Shown: one piece after another, positions 4,932 through 10,023 of the stretch | Position numbering within the stretch: the first letter of the stretch is position 1 | Layout: every line of letters begins with the position of its first letter | Assembly (NCBI GenBank): GCA_002346525.1 | Contig: DDZY01000064.1 | Span: 3,230-13,252, forward strand | Source of the DNA: Proteobacteria bacterium UBA2996 | GTDB taxonomy: Bacteria; Pseudomonadota; Gammaproteobacteria; Arenicellales; UBA868 | Direction: 5' to 3' | DNA: 10,023 nt | The notes under the pieces: model-generated | What the model was told of the DNA's origin: nothing | Seen by the model: the letters and a program-made list of their open reading frames with translations, nothing else | The model's database searches: none | Position numbers and translations under genes: made by a program

Positions 4932-6604
4932 GCTGAGGCCGTATTGGAGTCCGGATGACGTAAGGCGTTTTGATGTCGTCGGGCGGCTGCCAGAAATTCG
5001 GCAAAAAGCGGATGTCCATCGCGCGGTGTCGAGTTGAACTCGGGGTGAAACTGACAGGCAACAAACCACGGGTGCGACGGAATCTCGATCATTTCGACAA
5101 GATCGTCTGCCGATCGCCCCGATACCCGAAGACCCGCTTCTTCCAGACGCGGGCGGTACTGGTTGTTTACTTCATAGCGGTGGCGATGCCGTTCAAAAAT
5201 GGTATTGCGACCGTATATTTGGGCGCACAATGACTCCGGGTCCAGATGGGCCTCCTGGGCGCCGAGCCGCATCGTGCCCCCCAGATCATCACTGTCGCTG
5301 CGTTCCATTAGTTTACCGTCGCCTTCCGTCCATTCGGTTACCAGTGCCACCACCGGAAAATCGCCGCTGTCGTTGAATTCGGTACTGTTTGCCGATTCCA
5401 TGGCAGCAACGTGACGAGCGAACTCGATCACCGCGATTTGCAGGCCGAGACAAATTCCCAGATAGGGAGTACCGGAGGTCCGAGCAAAACGGGCTGCGTT
5501 GATCATACCTTCGGTGCCTCGCGCGCCGAACCCCCCGGGCACCAGCACCGCATCGACATCTGACAAGATCTCGGTCGCTTCTTCGAGACTCGTCAGTTCT
5601 TCGGCATCAACATACTTCACGACGGGCCGAACATGATTCCGGATACCCGCATGAATTATTGCCTCCGAGAGGGACTTATAGGATTCGGTCAGCGAGACAT
5701 ACTTACCCACCATGGCTATCGTGAGTTCCGCCTCAGGCGACTGCATAATGCCCACGACCTCGTCCCATTCCCCGAGGTCTGATTCCCGGCCGCCGAGGGC
5801 AAGATGTTTGACGACCGCATCGTCCAAACCCTGCTCGTGGTAACGACGAGGAATCGAGTAGATATTGTCGACATCCTCAGCGGAAATAACAGAGGCTTCT
5901 TCTACATTCGTGAAAAGGGATATCTTTCGCCGCGCATCGGCCGGCAGAGGATCGTGCGCACGACACAGGACGATGTCGGGTTGAATACCGATGCTGCGCA
6001 ATTCCTTGACCGAATGCTGCGTTGGTTTGGTCTTGATCTCGCCTGCCGTCTGGAGTGCTGGAACGAGGGTGAGGTGCAGAAATATCGTATTCTCCCTGCC
6101 TCGCTCTATGCGCATCTGCCGGATGGCCTCCAGGAACGGAAGCGATTCGATATCGCCGACTGTGCCGCCGATCTCGACCAGGCAGATGTCGTGACCGTCT
6201 CCTGCGGCAATAATCGACTCCTTGATCTCATTTGTGATGTGCGGAATGACCTGCACTGTTCCGCCAAGGAAATCGCCGCGCCGTTCTTTGCGAATGACAC
6301 GCTCATAGATCTGTCCGGTGGTGAAATTATTTTTTCGGCCCATTCGGGTTCGCACGAACCGCTCGTAGTGTCCCAGATCAAGATCGGTTTCAGCGCCATC
6401 GTCCGTAACAAAGACCTCTCCGTGCTGGAACGGGCTCATTGTCCCCGGGTCAACATTAATGTAGGGATCAAGTTTCACCAAGGTCACTGTCAGGCCTCTC
6501 GCTTCCAGCAGCGCACCCAATGAGGCAGCAGACAACCCCTTTCCGAGAGATGAGACGACACCGCCGGTTATGAAAGCAAATTTGGGGGGAGTTCCGTCGG
6601 ACAT
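4928..6604 (-). CDS. pyrG: CTP synthase (glutamine hydrolysing)
   Basis: Makes CTP from UTP, ATP and glutamine: the last step of de novo pyrimidine nucleotide synthesis. It has 558 residues, slightly longer than the usual 545. The N-terminal amidoligase domain (about 1-275) has FITGGVVSSLGKG (11-23) with the P-loop-like ATP site, KLDPYINVDPGTM (44-56), HGEVFVTDDGAETDLDLGHY (61-80), and Mg-ligand candidates Asp74 and Glu144 (VEIGGTVGDIES). The class I glutamine amidotransferase domain (about 295-545) has the oxyanion region PGGFGARG (356-363), nucleophile Cys385 in GICLGLQ, and His520-Glu522 (FHPEF). All catalytic residues are intact. The start is the ATG at 6604, with AGGA four nt upstream as a reasonable ribosome site. 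A 130-nt gap precedes it, so it may have its own promoter. The stop overlaps the kdsA GTG by 4 nt, indicating coupling. Confidence 0.98.
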   Translation of the reverse strand: MSDGTPPKFAFITGGVVSSLGKGLSAASLGALLEARGLTVTLVKLDPYINVDPGTMSPFQHGEVFVTDDGAETDLDLGHYERFVRTRMGRKNNFTTGQIYERVIRKERRGDFLGGTVQVIPHITNEIKESIIAAGDGHDICLVEIGGTVGDIESLPFLEAIRQMRIERGRENTIFLHLTLVPALQTAGEIKTKPTQHSVKELRSIGIQPDIVLCRAHDPLPADARRKISLFTNVEEASVISAEDVDNIYSIPRRYHEQGLDDAVVKHLALGGRESDLGEWDEVVGIMQSPEAELTIAMVGKYVSLTESYKSLSEAIIHAGIRNHVRPVVKYVDAEELTSLEEATEILSDVDAVLVPGGFGARGTEGMINAARFARTSGTPYLGICLGLQIAVIEFARHVAAMESANSTEFNDSGDFPVVALVTEWTEGDGKLMERSDSDDLGGTMRLGAQEAHLDPESLCAQIYGRNTIFERHRHRYEVNNQYRPRLEEAGLRVSGRSADDLVEMIEIPSHPWFVACQFHPEFNSTPRDGHPLFAEFLAAARRHQNALRHPDSNTASA

Positions 6605-6610
6605 GGTTTC

Positions 6611-6661
6611 CTATAATCGGAATTGATCTAAACGGGCGAGGGATTCCGGGAAATCAGTCAT
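6611..6661 (-). other. Possible 16-codon leader ORF in front of pyrG
   Basis: An ATG at 6661 begins the peptide MTDFPESLARLDQFRL, ending in a TAG at 6611-6613. That TAG forms the 5' part of the pyrG ribosome site (TAGGAAACC before the pyrG ATG), so ribosomes finishing it would sit on the pyrG initiation region. GGGGA lies about 6 nt upstream of its ATG as a weak Shine-Dalgarno. It would lie inside the leader if the candidate promoter at 6697-6725 is used. Such short ORFs often occur by chance, and the peptide has no recognisable repeat of codons linked to pyrimidines. Confidence 0.25.
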
Positions 6662-6696
6662 TGCTGTTCCCCGCCAGCGACACCCGACGGACCGTT

Positions 6697-6725
6697 AGGA
6701 TAACAGACGATCCTTTCCGATACAA
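6697..6725 (-). promoter_or_regulatory. Candidate sigma-70 promoter for pyrG
   Basis: On the minus strand, TTGTAT (6725-6720; 3 of 6) with a 17-nt spacer and TATCCT (6702-6697; 4 of 6). The predicted start near 6690 would give a leader of about 86 nt. The location just after the tilS stop is sensible for an internal promoter. The GGGC initiation sequence of the Bacillus-type reiterative pyrG control is not present at the predicted start. Found by eye; weak. Confidence 0.3.
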
Positions 6726-6734
6726 CGGACCAAC

Positions 6735-8189
6735 TTACTTCCACCTCGTCTCTCGCAAGTCATCGAGGAGAATCTTAATGCCTGCTTCTCCAGTAGCCGC
6801 GCTACAAAATTCATCGACGACGATCCGCGGCATCGCCGCGAATCGTCCATCGATGAAGATCAGTGGAATGCGCTCACGCTCCCAGGGCGGGATGCTGGTT
6901 TCCTGGAGGAGTTTTCGTAGTGAGCGGCGATGAGGACCGCGCCCCAGTGGCTGCACCGTCTGCACTCCCCTGCCCCAACGCAACTCCACCGTTCCTTCTC
7001 CAAAAAGGGAGGCCCTCATGCCGGATCTCCCCGCCGACACGGCACGAAGGGCAATGTCGGACCCTCGGACCTCTACCGCAGTCCCCTCCCACAATTGAGT
7101 CTCCCGTGGAATAGGACAATCCTGCAGCGCACCCGGAATCAAAAACAATCCGTCTCGGTAACAACGGAACTCTGCCGCACCGACCGTTAATCTTGGCGAG
7201 GACTGTTGCCCTGCCGATTCGAGCTGTCGGACTAGCTCCCGGAGTGCTCTTTCTGATGGAATTAGAAGACCCTTTGAATCAACCCAGAATCTCAGCACGT
7301 TAAGCAGTCGAGGAAAACTGAGTTGTAAAAGCGCGGCTCGCGAGACGGCACCCAGATCCCAGAGTACATTTTGACGGTGCTGAAGTGTGCAACGCGCCAA
7401 ATCGTCCGCGGCTACATCGTCCATCACCGCCTGCGCTTCCTGGAAGTGGCTTGCACTCCGGGCAAGAGTCTGCGCGGCATTGGGCCAGCGAGACTGAAGG
7501 GCCGGAAAGATCTGTCGGCGCAGCAGATTCCGATCGTATGTCTCATCCCAGTTAGAGGGGTCACAAACGGTGGGTAGACCACGTTCGGTTACCCAGTCTG
7601 CTAGACGTTCCTTCGGTACATCAAGAAGGGGCCGCACCACCTTTAGACCATACAGACGCTGAAATGGCCGTATGGCTCCTAGGCCCCGTACAGATGCACC
7701 CCGCATTAGCCGAAAGAACAGTGTCTCACCCTGATCGTCTAAATGATGGCCCGTCACCAGTAGATCTTCGGGTTCAATCATCCGTGCGAACCATTGATAT
7801 CGCAGTTCGCGGGCCCGGGCCTCACCCGACTTACCGCCAGACCCGCCTTGCGTCCCCGCACAATATGGTTTGGACGCAAGCTTATAAGACTCGAAAGGTA
7901 CCACCAGATCGTTACAAAACCGACTGCAGTGAGTCTCCCAGGTATCTGAATCCGGAGTCCAGCCATGATTGACATGCAAGGCTCGAACGCGCAACGCAAG
8001 ATGGCTGCGCAGCGAGACCACCAGCGACAGCAATGCCGTGGAATCAATGCCGCCGCTGAAGGCGACGTGAATCATACTATGCTTATGTGGGGCGAGCGCA
8101 CCCCAGACTACCCTTTGCAGGGAATCCAATTCCTCGGGCGGCTCAGGCCTCGTCTTTGAATCGTCCAAATGAGCGTAACCTCTTGTCAC
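6735..8189 (-). CDS. tilS: tRNA(Ile)-lysidine synthetase TilS
   Basis: ATP-dependent N-type PP-loop enzyme that converts C34 of the CAU-anticodon tRNA-Ile to lysidine, so that it reads AUA and is charged with isoleucine. The PP-loop motif SGGIDST (45-51) follows a beta strand (MIHVAFS); HVNHG (72-76), SGEARARELRY (121-131) and GHHLDDQGET (147-156) complete the active-site set. The C-terminal TilS domain is recognised by RSLRKLLQETSIPPWERERIP near the end. It has 484 residues from the GTG at 8189 (E. coli 432). That GTG lies 47 nt inside accA with GAGGAG 13 nt upstream. An in-frame TTG at 8129 would avoid the overlap, give 464 residues and place about 24 residues before the PP-loop, as in homologs, but has no well-spaced ribosome site. 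The start is therefore unsettled; identity is not. Confidence 0.95.
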   Translation of the reverse strand: MTRGYAHLDDSKTRPEPPEELDSLQRVVWGALAPHKHSMIHVAFSGGIDSTALLSLVVSLRSHLALRVRALHVNHGWTPDSDTWETHCSRFCNDLVVPFESYKLASKPYCAGTQGGSGGKSGEARARELRYQWFARMIEPEDLLVTGHHLDDQGETLFFRLMRGASVRGLGAIRPFQRLYGLKVVRPLLDVPKERLADWVTERGLPTVCDPSNWDETYDRNLLRRQIFPALQSRWPNAAQTLARSASHFQEAQAVMDDVAADDLARCTLQHRQNVLWDLGAVSRAALLQLSFPRLLNVLRFWVDSKGLLIPSERALRELVRQLESAGQQSSPRLTVGAAEFRCYRDGLFLIPGALQDCPIPRETQLWEGTAVEVRGSDIALRAVSAGRSGMRASLFGEGTVELRWGRGVQTVQPLGRGPHRRSLRKLLQETSIPPWERERIPLIFIDGRFAAMPRIVVDEFCSAATGEAGIKILLDDLRETRWK

Positions 8190-9102
8190 GCTCGCGCAAC
8201 AACTCCTCGGTCGCCAGGGAGTTCAACGCGTGCAGTTGTTCTCGGATTACGACCCGAAGGTGATCAGCGGTCTGATCGGGATCACGATGCGCGCCTCCCA
8301 CCGGCTCTGAAACCACTTCGTCGACAAGTCCGTTCTGCTTCAGACTCTCCGAGGTAATTTTCATGGCAGTCGCAGCTGTCTGGGCCTTATCGGCGCTCTT
8401 CCAAAGAATGGACGCACAGCCTTCTGGGCTGATGACCGAATAGGTCGCGTATTGCAGCATCACCAAACGGTCACACACCCCGATCGCGAGAGCACCGCCC
8501 GAACCCCCTTCTCCGATGACGGCCGAGATAATGGGTACTTTAAGCCCCGCCATCAAAGCGATGCTCTGAGCGATTGCCTCGCTCTGACCGCGCTCTTCGG
8601 CGCCGATACCGGGGTAAGCGCCAGGGGTATCAATCAATGTGATAACCGGCAGGCCAAACCGTTCGGCCGTTCGCATTAAGCGCTGCGCTTTGCGGTAGCC
8701 CTCGGGGCTGGGCATCCCGAAATTTCTTCGCACTTTTTCCTTGGTGTCTCGGCCTTTCTGATGCCCGATCACCATCACACCCTGACCACCAAACCGTGCG
8801 AGCCCGCCGACGATAGCGGGATCATCGGCGTACATCCGGTCCCCCGCCAGCTCCTGAAAATGTGAAAAGATCCGCGAGATATAGTCGAGCGTATGCGGGC
8901 GTTGCGGGTGGCGCGCCAATCGGGTGATCTGCCAGGCATCTAGGGATGCAAAGATTTCACGGGTTAACTTGCGACTCTTGGTTTCCAACCGCTCAATTTC
9001 GCGATGGAGGTCAAGTTCCCCGTCCACGTCGACACGTCTTAACTCGTCTATCTTGGCCTCGAGTTCGACGATAGGCTGTTCGAAATCTAATGAACTACTC
9101 AT
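8143..9102 (-). CDS. accA: Acetyl-CoA carboxylase carboxyltransferase subunit alpha
   Basis: Alpha subunit of the acetyl-CoA carboxylase carboxyltransferase; with AccD it transfers CO2 from carboxybiotin to acetyl-CoA, giving malonyl-CoA for fatty acid synthesis. It has 319 residues, identical in length to E. coli AccA. The helical N-terminus (LDFEQPIVELEAKIDELR, 5-22) is followed by the crotonase-fold core: GHQKGRDTKEKVRRNFGM (113-130), DTPGAYPGIGAEERGQ (158-173), and the glycine-rich GEGGSGGALAIGV (197-209), which forms the oxyanion/CoA site; YSVISPEGCASILWK (221-235) follows. The start is the ATG at 9102; only a weak ribosome site is seen (GGAG 14 nt upstream). It lies 39 nt after dnaE, the classical dnaE-accA pairing of gammaproteobacteria, and its end abuts or overlaps tilS. 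Confidence 0.98.
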   Translation of the reverse strand: MSSSLDFEQPIVELEAKIDELRRVDVDGELDLHREIERLETKSRKLTREIFASLDAWQITRLARHPQRPHTLDYISRIFSHFQELAGDRMYADDPAIVGGLARFGGQGVMVIGHQKGRDTKEKVRRNFGMPSPEGYRKAQRLMRTAERFGLPVITLIDTPGAYPGIGAEERGQSEAIAQSIALMAGLKVPIISAVIGEGGSGGALAIGVCDRLVMLQYATYSVISPEGCASILWKSADKAQTAATAMKITSESLKQNGLVDEVVSEPVGGAHRDPDQTADHLRVVIREQLHALNSLATEELLRERDKRLRSFGRFKDEA

Positions 9103-9141
9103 TCCGGGCTATTTTACTCCGGCAAATCAAAGGACAGGCGA

Positions 9142-10023
9142 TCAGGGAGCTTTGCTGCCGTCAGAGTGCACGCTTTTATCTATTTTGCCAAATTCATACG
9201 TGATTGCCGATTCCCCGGTGAAGTTGACCAGGCTATCGAACAATTCGGGCTCTGGCCGTAACCGCCATTGTTCCCCCAGTCGGATCGACAGACTGTCCCC
9301 ATCAGGATTTTTGTAGTTAAGCGTCACGCTCGTTGCCCCGGGCGTAAATGGGCGAAGCATTGATTTCAGTTCATCAGCGGCTGTTCTCGCATCAAGCGTC
9401 TCGGGAAGTGTGATATCAAGTTCGGACAGGCGCTCCGTACGGAAGACTTCCAAAGCCCACATCCCGTCGGCTTTGAGCGCGAGAAGGCCCGATCGGTCGT
9501 CTGTCCCAGTCGTGCCCCGGACCAGTACGAGCCCCTTTGCACTCAACGTGCTCCTGGCTTCTGAGAAGAGGCTCGGGGAAATACTGACATCGGCGTAACC
9601 GGAGCCGTCATCCAGTCTGAAGAATGCGGCCGTTTCGCCCTTGCGATTCTGGAATGTTCTGACCTCCTGAACCAAGCCCGCAAGCATTACCGCTTTTTCC
9701 GAATGATGCACTGTCTGCGCAATCGTGACCGCCCCTATTGCCCGTAACTCGGTTCTGTGGTGCTCGATCGGATGGCTGGTCAGATAAAACCCGAGGCTGG
9801 CGCGCTCCATTTCAAGTCGTTTGCGCGGCGACCAGACGTGTCCAGGCGGTGCTGCGAGCACGACCTCGTCGACAGATGGCATTCCAAACATGTCATTCTG
9901 TCCTGATGAGGCATTGCTGCTCTGTTGTCCTGCTGCATCCAGTGCCTGAGGCAGCTGGTAGTCCAGATGAGAGCGCTCCATACCCAAAGAGTCCAACGCG
10001 CCGGATCGAATCAACGCTTCAAG
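9142..10023 (-). CDS. dnaE: DNA polymerase III alpha subunit DnaE, C-terminal part (starts outside window)
   Basis: Catalytic subunit of the replicative DNA polymerase III. Only the last 293 residues are inside the window; the frame is open through 10023, so the 5' part lies beyond the edge and the TTG at 10014 is not a start. Seen in order: LEALIRSGALDSLG (1-14), closing the helix-hairpin-helix region; the internal beta-clamp-binding motif QNDMF (42-46), equivalent to E. coli QADMF; RLEMERASLGFYLTSHPI (69-86), typical DnaE; an OB-fold domain (about 105-185) with VRTFQNRKGETAAFFRLDDGSG; and the C-terminal domain (about 195-293) that binds tau in E. coli. The polymerase active-site aspartates and PHP domain are outside the window. 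It stops 39 nt before accA. Confidence 0.97.
   Translation of the reverse strand, partial: LEALIRSGALDSLGMERSHLDYQLPQALDAAGQQSSNASSGQNDMFGMPSVDEVVLAAPPGHVWSPRKRLEMERASLGFYLTSHPIEHHRTELRAIGAVTIAQTVHHSEKAVMLAGLVQEVRTFQNRKGETAAFFRLDDGSGYADVSISPSLFSEARSTLSAKGLVLVRGTTGTDDRSGLLALKADGMWALEVFRTERLSELDITLPETLDARTAADELKSMLRPFTPGATSVTLNYKNPDGDSLSIRLGEQWRLRPEPELFDSLVNFTGESAITYEFGKIDKSVHSDGSKAP
9886..9900 (-). other. Coding segment for the DnaE beta-clamp-binding motif
   Basis: These five codons encode QNDMF, in the same place as QADMF of E. coli DnaE (residues 920-924), the internal motif by which the alpha subunit binds the sliding clamp. It sits in a low-complexity Ser/Gln/Gly linker followed by GMPSVDE, and just before the conserved ERASLGFYLTSHPI segment. 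Confidence 0.8.

Noticed and set aside
4105..5037. 310-codon plus-strand open frame antisense to the whole of kdsA
   Set aside because: The opposite strand has a complete, motif-rich KdsA. The antisense translation is Ser/Pro/Arg-rich with no recognisable domain, as expected for a shadow frame in GC-rich coding DNA.
4932..5069. N-terminal extension of kdsA up to an ATG-like start at 5069
   Set aside because: The added residues come from DNA encoding the conserved end of pyrG in another frame and have no KdsA similarity. The GTG at 4931 gives the family length and a 4-nt stop/start overlap.
5804..6523. 239-codon plus-strand open frame antisense to pyrG
   Set aside because: It mirrors strongly conserved CTP synthase codons, has no recognised motif or ribosome site, and is best explained as a shadow.
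6691..6715. AGGAT/ATCCT inverted repeat in the pyrG leader as a terminator or attenuator
   Set aside because: The stem is only 5 bp with an 8-nt loop and no T-run follows; it overlaps the candidate -10 region and is probably chance.
9103..9141. TAAAAT in the dnaE-accA gap as the -10 of an accA promoter
   Set aside because: The hexamer fits the -10 consensus well, but no -35-like sequence is found 16-18 nt upstream.

Overview
The window looks like housekeeping chromosome from a Gram-negative gammaproteobacterium. The reasons are the run dnaE-accA-tilS-pyrG-kdsA-eno-ftsB, which is the order I recall from Pseudomonas-like gammaproteobacteria, the presence of Kdo biosynthesis (kdsA) and gammaproteobacterial-type SdhC/SdhD/YgfZ proteins. 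I cannot name genus or species. No rRNA, tRNA, CRISPR array, insertion sequence, phage gene or attachment site was seen. Nearly all of the DNA is coding.

Right part (10023 down to 2438, all minus strand): the 3' end of dnaE (replicative polymerase), accA (fatty acid synthesis), tilS (tRNA-Ile2 lysidinylation), pyrG (CTP synthase), kdsA (Kdo-8-phosphate synthase), eno (enolase) and ftsB (divisome). Spacing is short or overlapping except for 130 nt before pyrG, where a candidate promoter and a 16-codon upstream ORF lie. Several starts are non-ATG: GTG for kdsA, GTG or TTG for ftsB and tilS.

Left part (1 to about 1567): a minus-strand succinate dehydrogenase operon whose first gene is a 72-residue protein with the C-terminal signature of SDHAF4/DUF1674, followed by sdhC, sdhD and the start of sdhA, which runs off the window. 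The plus-strand gene ygfZ (1568-2434) diverges from this operon across 160 nt and converges on ftsB with only 3 nt between the stop codons.

Functionally, the left part joins the SDH membrane anchors and flavoprotein with two putative maturation proteins: SDHAF4, a chaperone of flavinylated SdhA, and YgfZ, folate-dependent Fe-S protein maintenance. The right part is a growth-linked cluster for DNA replication, lipid and LPS precursors, CTP, decoding, glycolysis and division. The least ordinary items are the SDHAF4 gene at the head of the sdh operon, the Cys-type (metal-dependent) KdsA, and the pyrG leader ORF.
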